From: Eutrophosalina sp902522775
GTDB lineage: Bacteria; Bacteroidota; Bacteroidia; Flavobacteriales; Flavobacteriaceae
Assembly: GCA_902522775.1 (NCBI GenBank)
Contig: CABYWQ010000006.1
Location: 1 to 64,000 of the forward strand
Reading direction: 5' to 3'
DNA: 64,000 bases
Positions 55,156-64,000 of this stretch are shown in pieces. Below the pieces are notes generated by a model. The model did no database searches, was not told where the DNA came from, and saw nothing but the letters and a program-made list of their open reading frames with translations. The number at the start of each line of letters is the position of its first letter. The stretch's first letter is position 1. The position numbers and the translations under genes were made by a program.

Positions 55156-56782
55156 TCTTTACAGAATCAACATAATAATTTCTATTAATTTTAATTTTAT
55201 CTGAATTAATTTTAATAGTTTTTTTTGTTGTTTCAGGATATAAGATTATTTTTTTTTCTAAAGCTTCAATTTCTAGAGGCATTGTAAATTTTTCAATAAC
55301 ATTAACCCATCTGTATGTTAAGACTCCATCCTCTATTCTATATTCAAAATTAGGTATTCTTATATCTCTTAAATATTGATTAAAAAATGTTGATAAATCA
55401 AATCCAATGTTCAAAGAAATATAATCTTCAATTTGTTTAGATTCTACTGTTTGATGGTAAAACTTTTTATTTAATCCTCTCAAAATCATTCTCCATTTTT
55501 CATCATCATTTGCTATTTGTCTCAATGTGTGTAGTACGTTTGCTCCTTTGGTATATATATCACTTCCACGCCTGTTTACACCATATGGACCAATCATAGG
55601 TGATTTATTAGAAATGCTAAACCTTGTACCAATTACATAATCAGATGAAGCTTCTTTACCATAATGATAATCTAAAAAAAGATTTTCTGAATATGTAGTA
55701 AATGATTCATGAATCCACATATCAGCAATATCTTTATATGTAATATTATTAGCGAACCACTCATGACCAGCTTCATGAATAATTATATAATCAAATTTTA
55801 ATCCCCATCCAGTTCTAGATAGATCTCTTCCTAAATAACCTTTCATATATCTATTTCCATATGTAATTGAACTTTGATGCTCCATACCCAGGTATGGAAC
55901 TTCAACAATCTTAAAACTATCCTCGTAGAAAGGATATGGACCAAACCAGTATTCAAACGCATCCATCATTTTTGGTGCATCCTTAAAATGAGTTTTAGCT
56001 CGTTCAATATTATCTCTTAAAACGTAATAAACCATATCCAATGGTCCCTTTTCACCTTCATAAATCTCAGAAAAGCTAACATAATCTCCAATGTTAATAT
56101 TTACTCCATAATTATTGATTGGATTTGAAACAAACCAATGAAATGTTTTAGTATTTTCAAAATCTTCAACTTTTCTCAATCTTCCATTAGAGACATTTAC
56201 TAAATCTTTAGGAACATTTACACTAATGAGCATACTATCAACTTCATCATACATATGATCTTTATTAGGCCACCAAATACTTGCTCCTATACCTTGGCAA
56301 CTTGTAGCGATAAAATGTTTTCCATTGGAATCTCTTTTCCATGACAATCCACCATCCCATGGTGCTCTTATAGCTTCTTTCGGCTTTCCTTCATAATACA
56401 CTTTTATTGAATTTGTTGATCCTTTTTTTTGGTTATCTACAAGCTGGACGAAATGAGCATTTCCTATTGATTCAAAATTCAATAATTTTCCGTTTTGTTC
56501 AATCTTTGTTATTTTTAAAGGAGGTTGTAAATCAATCTGCATTTTTTTACTTGATTTTAGAACATTATATGTGATTGTATTTGAACCTATTAGTTTTTTT
56601 TCATCAGGTTTTACAGAAATATTCAAATGGTAATAAGCTAGATCCCACCAGGATCTTTCTGGAGTTATTGACCCCCTAAGAGTATCCTGCTTTGTAAAAT
56701 TATAATCTTGAGAATAAGATAAATTTGAGTAAAAAGATAACAATAATAGACAAAAGATTAAATTATAAATGAATTTTATCAT
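55148..56782 (-). CDS. M1-family zinc metallopeptidase, secreted
   Basis: The ATG at 56782 gives 544 residues with a clean signal peptide ending near YSQ; an in-frame ATG at 56815 adds 11 residues. The substrate block GMEHQ (variant of GAMEN) near residue 295 and HEAGHEWF followed by 18 residues and Glu (HEXXH-X18-E) near residue 325 are the M1 zinc site. The protein is shorter than aminopeptidase N and lacks the large C-terminal helical domain. It diverges from gcvT over a 41-base gap. Confidence 0.9.
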   Translation of the reverse strand: MIKFIYNLIFCLLLLSFYSNLSYSQDYNFTKQDTLRGSITPERSWWDLAYYHLNISVKPDEKKLIGSNTITYNVLKSSKKMQIDLQPPLKITKIEQNGKLLNFESIGNAHFVQLVDNQKKGSTNSIKVYYEGKPKEAIRAPWDGGLSWKRDSNGKHFIATSCQGIGASIWWPNKDHMYDEVDSMLISVNVPKDLVNVSNGRLRKVEDFENTKTFHWFVSNPINNYGVNINIGDYVSFSEIYEGEKGPLDMVYYVLRDNIERAKTHFKDAPKMMDAFEYWFGPYPFYEDSFKIVEVPYLGMEHQSSITYGNRYMKGYLGRDLSRTGWGLKFDYIIIHEAGHEWFANNITYKDIADMWIHESFTTYSENLFLDYHYGKEASSDYVIGTRFSISNKSPMIGPYGVNRRGSDIYTKGANVLHTLRQIANDDEKWRMILRGLNKKFYHQTVESKQIEDYISLNIGFDLSTFFNQYLRDIRIPNFEYRIEDGVLTYRWVNVIEKFTMPLEIEALEKKIILYPETTKKTIKINSDKIKINRNYYVDSVKIN

Positions 56783-56823
56783 ATTGTAAATTAAAAAATT
56801 GATTTTAAATTGCACAAAGATTT

Positions 56824-57891
56824 ATGAAAAAAACTATTCTTTTTAATGAGCACATTAATCTAAATGCAAAAATGGTCGATTTTGGAGGATTTAATATGCC
56901 AATTCAATATCAAGGAATTTCTATTGAACACATTAATGTTAGAAATAATGTTGGAATTTTTGATGTTTCACATATGGGAGAATTTTTTGTAAAAGGAGAG
57001 GAATCATCAGAATTTTTAGATTATGTATGCTCTAATAATATTAAAAAAATAGAAGTTAATAAGGCACAATATAATTGCCTGGTTAACAATGCAGGAGGAA
57101 TAATTGATGACTTAATAATATACAGACTAGATGAAAAAGAATTTATGTTAGTTGTTAATGCGGCAAATATTCAAAAAGATTGGAAATGGTTAAAGAATTG
57201 TATTTCAAAATTTAATTGTAATATTTTTAACGAATCAGAAAAGATTGGATTAATTTCTGTTCAGGGACCTAAATCACTAGATTTAATAAATGAGGTTTTT
57301 GAAAATGATTTTACATCAATTAAAAAATTTAACTTTTTATCATTTAGCTTCAAAAACTCAAAAGTCATTATTTCTAATACTGGGTATACTGGTTCCAAAG
57401 GATACGAACTATACATAAATAATGATATAATTATAGATATCTGGAAACTATTATATAAAAAAAAAGAAAATTATTCATTATGTGCAGTTGGTCTTGGAGC
57501 TCGTAATACACTTAGAATTGAAGTTGGTTATCCTTTATATGGAAATGAAATTAATGATTTTACAACTCCACATGAAGCAAATTTAATGTGGATTACTCAT
57601 ATGGATAAAGATTTTGTTGGGAGAAATAAAATAATTGAATCAATAAATAAATCAAAAAAGAAATTAGTAGGTTTTAGAATGATTGACAGAGCTATTCCAA
57701 GAAGTGACTACAATATTTTTGATGTTAATAAAAATTATATAGGAAAAGTAACGTCAGGAACATATTCTCCTTCTTTAAAAGTTGGATTAGGAATGGCAAT
57801 GATTGATTTTTATGATTTTAAATCAAATGAAATTTATATTGAAAATAGAAACAAGTATTCGAAAGCTATAATTAAAAAATTATCAATATAG
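56824..57891 (+). CDS. gcvT: Aminomethyltransferase (glycine cleavage T protein)
   Basis: The 355-residue protein has the GcvT fold: GGFNMPIQY near residue 21, VGIFDVSHMGEF near residue 42, GYTGSKGYELY near residue 190 and GLGARNTLRIEVGYPLYG near residue 225. It transfers the methylene group of the aminomethyl-lipoyl H protein to tetrahydrofolate. It is followed after two bases by the YebC-family gene. Confidence 0.94.
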   Translation: MKKTILFNEHINLNAKMVDFGGFNMPIQYQGISIEHINVRNNVGIFDVSHMGEFFVKGEESSEFLDYVCSNNIKKIEVNKAQYNCLVNNAGGIIDDLIIYRLDEKEFMLVVNAANIQKDWKWLKNCISKFNCNIFNESEKIGLISVQGPKSLDLINEVFENDFTSIKKFNFLSFSFKNSKVIISNTGYTGSKGYELYINNDIIIDIWKLLYKKKENYSLCAVGLGARNTLRIEVGYPLYGNEINDFTTPHEANLMWITHMDKDFVGRNKIIESINKSKKKLVGFRMIDRAIPRSDYNIFDVNKNYIGKVTSGTYSPSLKVGLGMAMIDFYDFKSNEIYIENRNKYSKAIIKKLSI

Positions 57892-57893
57892 TT

Positions 57894-58601
57894 ATGGGTA
57901 GAGCATTTGAATTTAGAAAAGCAAGGAAGATGAAAAGATGGTCAAGTATGGCTAAAACTTTCACTAGAATTGGAAAAGATATTGTTATTGCGGTAAAAGA
58001 AGGAGGTGCTAGTCCTGAAACAAATTCAAAATTAAGAGCAGTGATTCAAAATGCAAAATCTTCCAATATGCCAAAGGATAATATTCAAAGAGCAATTAAA
58101 AATGCATCTGAAAAAAATACTGAAAACTATAAAGAAATTGTATTGGAGGGTTATGGACCGAATGGAGTAGCAGTAATTGTTGATTGTACTACTGATAATA
58201 ATAACAGAACTGTTGCTAACATCAGAAGCTATTTTAACAAATATGGTGGTAATTTAGGAACAAATGGGTCTGTTGATTATTTATTTGACAAGTTTTGTGT
58301 ATTTAAAATAAAAAATATTAATGAAATTGATGATCTTGAATTAAATTTAATTGATTATGGTTTAGAGGAAATAGTTGTTGACAATGATTTAAATGAAGTA
58401 ATAATATATGCTAATTTTGATTCTTTTGGTGATATACAGAATCAACTCGAAAAAAAAGAGATTGAAATTATAAGTTCTGAAATTGATAAAATTCCAAAGA
58501 CTGTTTTAGAATTAAACGATCAGCAAAGAGAAGAATTTGAATGTTTTGTCCAGAAATGCGAAGAAGACGATGATGTTCAAAAAGTCCATCATAATGCATA
58601 A
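57894..58601 (+). CDS. YebC/TACO1-family regulator
   Basis: The 235-residue protein opens with MGRAFEFRKARKMKRW and continues with GGASPETNSKLRAVIQNAK, both hallmark YebC segments, and EGYGPNGVAVIVDC in the middle domain. Family members act as transcription regulators or help translation of proline-rich stretches; which applies here is unknown. It is co-directional with gcvT (two-base gap) and converges on the acyltransferase. Confidence 0.92.
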   Translation: MGRAFEFRKARKMKRWSSMAKTFTRIGKDIVIAVKEGGASPETNSKLRAVIQNAKSSNMPKDNIQRAIKNASEKNTENYKEIVLEGYGPNGVAVIVDCTTDNNNRTVANIRSYFNKYGGNLGTNGSVDYLFDKFCVFKIKNINEIDDLELNLIDYGLEEIVVDNDLNEVIIYANFDSFGDIQNQLEKKEIEIISSEIDKIPKTVLELNDQQREEFECFVQKCEEDDDVQKVHHNA

Positions 58602-58607
58602 TAATTT

Positions 58608-59135
58608 TCAGGAGAACTCTTTAATTATACCTACTGCACCTTTAAAAAATTTTTTCAGATTTAAAAAATCTTTTTCAATATCGTTAGTAGGATAAAATGG
58701 TTTTGAAATATTAATTTCTTTTTTAATTACATTTAAAGAGACAGAAATGATTGGAACATTTGCTATAATTGCTATGTGATAAAATCCAGTTTTCCATTTT
58801 TTTACCTTTTTCCTTGTTCCTTCTGGTGATAAACCAAGCCTAAATATTTTTTTATTTCTAAATTTTTCTGCTAATAATTTAACTGAGTTAGAATTACTGT
58901 TTCTTTCTACAGGTATTGCACCAAGGTATTTCAAAAAAATATTTAATGGAAAAAAAAATAATTCTTTTTTTGCTACAAAATAAGCATGTGTATTAATAAC
59001 TTTTCGTATAGTAATACCTAAAAAAAAATCAAGCCAATGTGTATGAGGAGCTACAATAATAATACACTTTTCAGTGAAATTATTTTCACCCTGAATTTTC
59101 CAACCAAAAATTTTAAGAAAAATAAACTTAATCAT
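58608..59135 (-). CDS. PlsC-like acyltransferase
   Basis: Starting at the ATG at 59135 the product is 175 residues; the frame's first ATG at 59183 lies well inside kdsB. The acyltransferase motifs are APHTHWLDFF (HX4D) near residue 30 and SPEGTRKK near residue 105. It probably acylates lysophosphatidate or a related lipid; short, as in the Bacteroidota 1-acyl-glycerol-3-phosphate acyltransferase group. The start overlaps the kdsB stop by eight bases. Confidence 0.82.
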   Translation of the reverse strand: MIKFIFLKIFGWKIQGENNFTEKCIIIVAPHTHWLDFFLGITIRKVINTHAYFVAKKELFFFPLNIFLKYLGAIPVERNSNSNSVKLLAEKFRNKKIFRLGLSPEGTRKKVKKWKTGFYHIAIIANVPIISVSLNVIKKEINISKPFYPTNDIEKDFLNLKKFFKGAVGIIKEFS

Positions 59136-59856
59136 TAAATTTTTTTCTTGCCTTAACAAGGTCTTCAATTGTATCAATTCCAATATAATTGTTTTTTACC
59201 TCTAAGATTTTAATTTTCATTCCATTTTCAACAAATCTAATAGCTTCAATCATTTCAGATTTTTCTAATTTTGATTTTTTTAAATTAGAGAATTTTAGTA
59301 GAGCTTTTTTTCTAAATGCATAAATACCAATATGCTTGTAATATTTTATTTCATTACCTAATCTATTGAACGGTAATGCCAATCTTGAAAAATATATAGC
59401 GTTAGAGTTATTATCGGTTATAACCTTTACATTATTTGGATTATTAATCTCGTTATCATTTTTAATCAGTGTTTTTAGTGAAATCGCTTCAATTTCATTT
59501 TTATAATCTTCTTTAAAATTTTGAATTATTAAATTTAAATCTGATTTATTAATAAAAGGTTCATCACCTTGAACATTAATAATTAAATCACAATTAAAAT
59601 TATTCACAAATTCAGAAATTCTATCTGTTCCGGTTTCATAATGTTTTGAGCTTTTAAAAAATCTAATTGAATATTTTTTAAGTACTTCAATGATTTCATC
59701 TGAATCTGTTACTACACATACTTCATTGAATAATTTTGAGTTTAAAAGGTTTTTAGCAGTTAAAACTACTAACGGGGTGTCTGAAATTAAACGAAGAAGT
59801 TTTTTCTCTAACCTTGTTGATTCAAGCCTTGCAGGAACTAAAGCAATTGTTCTCAC
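59128..59856 (-). CDS. kdsB: 3-deoxy-manno-octulosonate cytidylyltransferase
   Basis: The 242-residue protein starts at a GTG and opens with LVPARLESTRLEKK; DTPLVVLTAKNLL, SDSDE-like VTDSDEI near residue 50 and NVQGDEPFI near residue 93 are CMP-KDO synthetase blocks. It activates KDO for lipopolysaccharide core. It leads into the acyltransferase gene by an overlap. Confidence 0.92.
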   Translation of the reverse strand: MRTIALVPARLESTRLEKKLLRLISDTPLVVLTAKNLLNSKLFNEVCVVTDSDEIIEVLKKYSIRFFKSSKHYETGTDRISEFVNNFNCDLIINVQGDEPFINKSDLNLIIQNFKEDYKNEIEAISLKTLIKNDNEINNPNNVKVITDNNSNAIYFSRLALPFNRLGNEIKYYKHIGIYAFRKKALLKFSNLKKSKLEKSEMIEAIRFVENGMKIKILEVKNNYIGIDTIEDLVKARKKFND

Positions 59857-59929
59857 TCTGTAAAATTAGTGAAATAAACAAGATGTGAATTAGAGTACTT
59901 TAATTATTTTCATAAATTAAAAAAAATTG

Positions 59930-59937
59930 TAGTTTTG
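59930..59937 (+). promoter_or_regulatory. Putative -7 box before the conserved membrane protein
   Basis: TAGTTTTG matches TAnnTTTG and stands 22 bases before the ATG at 59959, supporting that start over an upstream TTG at 59935 which overlaps the box. No -33 TTG seen. Confidence 0.4.
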
Positions 59938-59958
59938 TTTGCTATTAAACAATTAAAA

Positions 59959-60630
59959 ATGAAGTTTTCATTTTCAGAAAAAAACAGAAAAATAACGACT
60001 TACGTTCTTTACTTGTTTTCCTTGGTTCTAGTTTATCTAATTTATAATGCCATTAATTCTCCTATTGAGTTCAATAAAATAAAAAATGAAAGGTATTTAA
60101 AGGTTATTGAAAGACTTAAGGATATTAGAAACGCTCAAATAGCTTACAAGAGTGTAAATGGGATATATTCAGATAATTTTGACTCGCTAATAAGTTTTAT
60201 TGATTCCGCTCAATTTACAATTATTGAAAAAAGAGATTCTAGTTATATGCAATACGATAGAGTTTATAGAATTGATATGTTAAGAGAAATTATTGTTATA
60301 GATACCCTAGGTTTTGTTTCTGTTAAAGATTCTTTGTTTAAAGATAATCTGAATTATAAGGATATGGCTTTTGTCCCGATTGATGGTGTTGATAATAAAT
60401 TCCAATTAAAAGCTGATATAATCGATAAAAATGGCTATAATGTCCCAGTGTTTGAGGTTCGTGTTTCAAAAGATTTAATTCTATATGATCAAAACAAAGA
60501 TTTAATTACTCAAGAAAAAGAAATAGTTTCTGTAGATGGAGTAAATGGTCCATTTTTAATACTTGGATCTATGAGTGATGTAAGTACAAATGGTAATTGG
60601 CCTACAACCTTTGATGTTGAAACAAGATAA
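59959..60630 (+). CDS. Conserved hypothetical membrane-anchored protein
   Basis: The 223-residue product has one membrane segment near residues 12-30 (YVLYLFSLVLVYLIYNA), then a helix-rich stretch (KVIERLKDIRNAQIAYKSVNG) that looks like the N-terminal helix region of pilin-type proteins, and a mixed C-terminal domain. I do not recognise a function. It overlaps the DUF3822-like gene by 17 bases. Confidence 0.75.
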   Translation: MKFSFSEKNRKITTYVLYLFSLVLVYLIYNAINSPIEFNKIKNERYLKVIERLKDIRNAQIAYKSVNGIYSDNFDSLISFIDSAQFTIIEKRDSSYMQYDRVYRIDMLREIIVIDTLGFVSVKDSLFKDNLNYKDMAFVPIDGVDNKFQLKADIIDKNGYNVPVFEVRVSKDLILYDQNKDLITQEKEIVSVDGVNGPFLILGSMSDVSTNGNWPTTFDVETR

Positions 60631-61384
60631 TGTCAATTCACAAAATCTCAATATATGCTTAAGCAATAATTATGTTTGTTTAAAGATAGCAATTGAAAAT
60701 TCAAATGAAATATTGTACAGTAATTTAATTTTAGAAAAAGAAATTAAAACAGAATTTTTAAGTGATTTTTTAGAAAAAATTTTAGCTGATAAAAATATTT
60801 ATGATAAAAGAATAGATGATGTTACGGTTCATTTTGATAATGATCTTTTTAGCTTTGTTCCTAATGATTTATTCGAAGAAAACCATAAAAAAGAATATTT
60901 AAAATATATTACAGAACTCAAACAGGATGATTTTATCTCTCATGACTCAATCAACGAACTTAATATTAAAAATGTTTTTCTTCCATATGTTAATATTAAT
61001 AATTTATTAATTAATAAATTTAAAGAAATTAACTACTTCCATTATAATTCAACCCTATTAAAAAAATTAGTAAATGAGAATAGTTGTTTCGAAGAAAAAG
61101 AAAACTTATTTTGTATCATTTCTTATAAAAAATTTAAAATTGTAATGTTTAAGAAGAATCGTCTTGTTTTTTTTAATTGCTTTAATTATGAAAACTCAAT
61201 TGATATACTTTATTTTCTTCTATCTGTATGTCAAAATTTAGATTTAAATCTAAACAAAATCAGTTTAAACTTAATTTTAAATTATAAGGTTGATAATCTG
61301 ACTAGTGAATTAGATGGTTTTTTCACAAAAATTAGAATAATATTCAATTCAAATGAAAGTGATCAAAACTACATATTTACATAA
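60614..61384 (+). CDS. DUF3822-like conserved protein
   Basis: The ATG at 60614 gives 256 residues and an opening like other DUF3822 proteins (NLNICLSNNYVCLKI); an ATG at 60590 would extend it into the upstream gene. The protein is rich in Asn, Lys and Phe and resembles actin-fold pilus-assembly-like (PilM-like) proteins only vaguely. It is followed by rsmD with a one-base overlap, an order found in Flavobacteriia from memory. Function unknown. Confidence 0.65.
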   Translation: MLKQDNVNSQNLNICLSNNYVCLKIAIENSNEILYSNLILEKEIKTEFLSDFLEKILADKNIYDKRIDDVTVHFDNDLFSFVPNDLFEENHKKEYLKYITELKQDDFISHDSINELNIKNVFLPYVNINNLLINKFKEINYFHYNSTLLKKLVNENSCFEEKENLFCIISYKKFKIVMFKKNRLVFFNCFNYENSIDILYFLLSVCQNLDLNLNKISLNLILNYKVDNLTSELDGFFTKIRIIFNSNESDQNYIFT

Positions 61385-61941
61385 TGAGAATTATCTCTGG
61401 AAAAAATGGAGGTCAAATTATAAATATTCCAAAAAAATTTAAATTAAGACCGACAACTGATCGATCGAAAGAAGGATTGTTCAATATAATTTCAAATTAT
61501 TTTAATTATGAGAATTTGAATGTTTTAGATTTATTCTCTGGAACTGGAAACATAAGCTATGAGTTTGCTTCTAGAGGAACAAAAAATATTACTGTAGTCG
61601 ATTCAAATGCTAGACATGTAAAATTTATAAAATCTCAGTCTGAAAAATTCAATTTCAAATTTAATATTATAAAAACTGATGTCTTCAAGTATTTAAGGTC
61701 TTGTGATAATGATAATTTTAATTATGATATTATATTTTCAGATCCTCCTTATGACCTAGATTTAAAAAAATATAAAGCTATTATTTATAAGATATTTGAA
61801 TTTAAAATGCTTAAAAGTGATGGAATTATTATAATTGAACATTCCAATAAAATTAAACTTGATTCAATTAAAACATTCTACATGAAAAGAAAATATGGAA
61901 GTTGTTTTTTTAGTTTTTTTAAAAACTTAACTAATTCATAA
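61384..61941 (+). CDS. rsmD: 16S rRNA (guanine966-N2)-methyltransferase RsmD
   Basis: The 185-residue protein opens with MRIISGKNGGQ and has KLRPTTDRSKEGLFNI, the SAM motif VLDLFSGTGNISYE and the catalytic SDPPYDL near residue 120. It methylates G966 of 16S rRNA. Its start overlaps the preceding stop by one base. Confidence 0.92.
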   Translation: MRIISGKNGGQIINIPKKFKLRPTTDRSKEGLFNIISNYFNYENLNVLDLFSGTGNISYEFASRGTKNITVVDSNARHVKFIKSQSEKFNFKFNIIKTDVFKYLRSCDNDNFNYDIIFSDPPYDLDLKKYKAIIYKIFEFKMLKSDGIIIIEHSNKIKLDSIKTFYMKRKYGSCFFSFFKNLTNS

Positions 61942-61977
61942 TCAGTTAATTCTTTATAAATATTTAAATATTTAGTT

Positions 61978-62805
61978 TTATTTTTTTTTATCTTTATTCC
62001 CTGCCTTAAAAAGGTAGTTTTTTTCTTCCTTAGATAAACTATCATAACCTGATTCAGATATTTTATCTAAAATTTTATCAATTTTTTTTTGATCTATTTT
62101 TTCTAAATTTAAATTTTTCTTTCTTATTTTTTTATTCGATTTTAAAAATGATGAAAATAAAGATAAATCTAATCCTTGATAGTTATATTTTAACATTAAA
62201 TACCCTGTTAACGCACCACCAATGTGCGCAATGTGTCCTCCAGAATTTCCATTAGGAATTTGAATAATATCTAAAATCAATAAAAATATTGCTATATAAA
62301 TTATTTTTATATCAATAATAAAAAATCTAATTCTCATGTTTGGATTGTATGATGATAAATAAAATAAAACAGCCATGACACCTGCAGATGCTCCAATCAT
62401 TTGAGAAACATTTCCTCGAAAGACTGGAAATATATTATAGCTAATTACATAAAATAATCCTCCAAATAAAATACCATTAAAAAAAACACGATAAATTAAC
62501 TTGTCACCAAATATATTTTGTAACATATTTCCAAAATAATAAAGCATCAACATGTTCCAAAAAAGATGATAAAACCCAGCATGAAAAAAACCATATGTAA
62601 AAATAGACCAAGGCTTAAAAATTAGATTTTTAAGATCTGATTCTATTGTGAATAGAGAAACGATGTCAATACTATCAATATTGAACAAATGTAATATGGT
62701 TTTAATTATCAAGGGAAAAATAAAAACTATAGTATTAATTATTATAATTTTCTGAACAGAGTTAGAATTTCTATAATAGTTTTCTATTTTACTTATCAAT
62801 TCCAT
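61978..62805 (-). CDS. Rhomboid-family intramembrane serine protease
   Basis: The 275-residue protein has six membrane segments, the nucleophile block GASAGVMAV near residue 140 and GGHIAHIGGALTG near residue 190 with the catalytic His. The C-terminal 70 residues are highly charged and cytoplasmic. It lies downstream of a second rhomboid gene, overlapping it by ten bases. Substrate unknown. Confidence 0.9.
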   Translation of the reverse strand: MELISKIENYYRNSNSVQKIIIINTIVFIFPLIIKTILHLFNIDSIDIVSLFTIESDLKNLIFKPWSIFTYGFFHAGFYHLFWNMLMLYYFGNMLQNIFGDKLIYRVFFNGILFGGLFYVISYNIFPVFRGNVSQMIGASAGVMAVLFYLSSYNPNMRIRFFIIDIKIIYIAIFLLILDIIQIPNGNSGGHIAHIGGALTGYLMLKYNYQGLDLSLFSSFLKSNKKIRKKNLNLEKIDQKKIDKILDKISESGYDSLSKEEKNYLFKAGNKDKKK

Positions 62806-63533
62806 CTTTTATCATTAAACTGGTTATTTTTCCAATACCACATGATTAAAAACCCTGTTAAAGCGCCACCGATATGTGCAAAGTGAGCAATTGGTCCAAT
62901 TGAAGCAGAGGTGAAACCAAAAAATAAATCGCCCAATATTAATAAAGGGACTAGATACTTGGCTTTGATCGGTATAGGAGGAAAAAGCAACATCAATCTA
63001 GAGTTTGGAAACAAAAAAGCAAAAGCAACTACCACTCCATAAATTGCTCCTGAAGCACCAACCATGACTGCATTGTAATCAAAATACATTGAACTAAGAC
63101 GGCCTTCAGAAATGAAATCAAGCAATGATGTATTATATGAGCCAGTTTTTAATATATTGTTAACATCCTGAATTGATAAGCCATAACCTAATAATTCCGA
63201 TGTTACAGATTCTATGTTAATATAATAAGCTGTTAACTGAAATAAAGCAGCCCCTACTCCAGATGAAATATAAAAAAAAATAAATTTATTATTTCCCCAA
63301 ACAGTCACTAATGTTGATCCAAACATCCAAAGAGCAATCATGTTAAAAAGAATGTGCCCTACACTACCATGCATGAACATGTGTGTTAAAATTTGAGAAA
63401 TTATAAATTTATCGTTTTTAAAATAATGTAATGACATAATATCATTACTTAATTCAGATGAGAACTGAGTTCCAACAAAAAAAATTAAATTAATTGCAAT
63501 TAAGTGTATAACTATTCTTGGTGTCGATCTCAT
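62796..63533 (-). CDS. Rhomboid-family intramembrane serine protease
   Basis: The 245-residue protein has HMFMHGSVGHILFNMIALW near residue 51, the nucleophile block VGASGAIYGV near residue 157 and AHFAHIGGALTGF near residue 215. A hydrophilic insertion of about 45 residues lies between membrane segments three and four (about residues 105-150). It is the first of a tandem pair and overlaps mutL by four bases, so mutL and both rhomboids probably share a transcript. Confidence 0.9.
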   Translation of the reverse strand: MRSTPRIVIHLIAINLIFFVGTQFSSELSNDIMSLHYFKNDKFIISQILTHMFMHGSVGHILFNMIALWMFGSTLVTVWGNNKFIFFYISSGVGAALFQLTAYYINIESVTSELLGYGLSIQDVNNILKTGSYNTSLLDFISEGRLSSMYFDYNAVMVGASGAIYGVVVAFAFLFPNSRLMLLFPPIPIKAKYLVPLLILGDLFFGFTSASIGPIAHFAHIGGALTGFLIMWYWKNNQFNDKRWN

Positions 63534-64000
63534 TTAAATATTTTTTTTAAATAATCTAAATCTATTGTATGAAAAATCTTTTTCTTATCTGGACAAAGAC
63601 TACTTTCAGCACATGCAAAAAGCTGATTTATTAGTTCTTCTTGTTCGAGTCTACTAGATTTTATTTTTTTTAATAATGATTTTGACTTTGCCATCAACTT
63701 TGAAAGATAATCGTTTAAACTGGAAGAAGTTTTTTTATAATTCAGTATTTGATTCTCTAATAATTCTTCAAACAACAGGTCTATTAAATCATGATCAAAA
63801 CTAGGATGAACCCCATCTAATTCTAATTTATTTATGTCAAATACTGAAAAACTAAATCCTAAATGTATTAACTGATCTTTTACTGAACTTAATATTCTAA
63901 GCTCAGATTTATTATAATCTAGTCTAATAGGGAACATTAGTTTTTGCGAAAAATTATTATTATTAGAAATTTCTTTAAGAAATCTTTCATAAAAAACTCT
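63530..64000 (-). CDS. mutL: DNA mismatch repair protein MutL, C-terminal part (cut by window)
   Basis: The frame is open through base 64000, so the 5' part is outside. The visible 156 residues begin RVFYERFL, which follows the endonuclease DQHAxxE motif in the MutL C-terminal dimerisation domain, and continue with SQKLMFPI. The end (FACAESSLCPDKKKIF) matches the conserved tail of Bacteroidota MutL. The in-frame ATG at 63937 is internal, not the start. Confidence 0.85.
   Translation of the reverse strand, partial: RVFYERFLKEISNNNNFSQKLMFPIRLDYNKSELRILSSVKDQLIHLGFSFSVFDINKLELDGVHPSFDHDLIDLLFEELLENQILNYKKTSSSLNDYLSKLMAKSKSLLKKIKSSRLEQEELINQLFACAESSLCPDKKKIFHTIDLDYLKKIFK

Noticed and set aside
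61942..61977. Terminator between rsmD and the rhomboid gene
   Set aside because: The AAATATTTAAATATTT repeat is pure A/T and too weak to call; the T-run on the far side belongs to the rhomboid coding end.
1..64000. CRISPR arrays, tRNA or rRNA genes, insertion sequences
   Set aside because: No regularly spaced repeats, cloverleaf-like sequence, transposase frames or terminal repeats were found by reading.

Overview
The window comes from an AT-rich, densely packed genome of the Bacteroidota, most probably a marine member of Flavobacteriales. The evidence is a SusC/SusD pair, many lipoproteins with a lipobox Cys, -7-like promoter boxes of the form TAnnTTTG, a divergent clpC/gyrA pair, a fused aspartokinase-homoserine dehydrogenase followed by thrB and thrC, and mutL followed by two rhomboid genes. 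Intergenic spaces are tiny and ATGA overlaps are common. No tRNA, rRNA, CRISPR array or transposase was seen.

Positions 1-36746 form one large polysaccharide utilization locus. Its core is a minus-strand run of genes from susC (36746) down to lgt (12468) with almost no gaps: SusC, SusD, two small surface-lipoprotein-like proteins, a GH43 enzyme, five S1 sulfatases, a beta-lactamase-fold hydrolase, two related alpha/beta esterases flanking a sialate-O-acetylesterase-like enzyme, a GH97 enzyme and a prolipoprotein diacylglyceryl transferase. A hairpin resembling a terminator sits between the binding/transport genes and the enzyme genes. To the left lie an esterase, a sulfatase, a sulfatase plus TonB-dependent receptor pair, and a minus-strand operon of sulfatase, GH97, beta-lactamase-fold hydrolase and a GH13 neopullulanase-like enzyme cut by the window edge. 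In total there are eight sulfatases, two GH97, one GH13, one GH43 and four esterase-type genes. The inferred substrate is a sulfated, probably acylated, glycan containing alpha-glucosidic bonds: surface capture by SusCD, desulfation and deacylation by the lipoproteins, and final cleavage by GH97/GH13/GH43.

Positions 36747-37047 are a non-coding divergent region with a -7-like box for susC, a perfect palindrome GAAAACGTTTTC that looks like a LacI-family operator, further inverted repeats, and a -7-like box for the next gene.

Positions 37048-64000 are mostly housekeeping: an ornithine aminotransferase with two arginine/citrulline guanidino-modifying enzymes (arginine or citrulline to glutamate semialdehyde), a YwaF-like membrane protein and a methyltransferase, a metallo-beta-lactamase/rhodanese fusion with a lipoprotein rhodanese, an NlpC/P60 peptidase, a TPR protein, gyrA, clpC, thrABC, an M1 metallopeptidase, gcvT, a YebC-family regulator, an acyltransferase, kdsB, a conserved membrane protein, a DUF3822-like gene, rsmD, two rhomboid proteases and the 3' part of mutL.

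All functional calls are from reading motifs and family resemblance; no database search was possible. The sulfatase substrates and the exact polysaccharide cannot be determined from the sequence alone.
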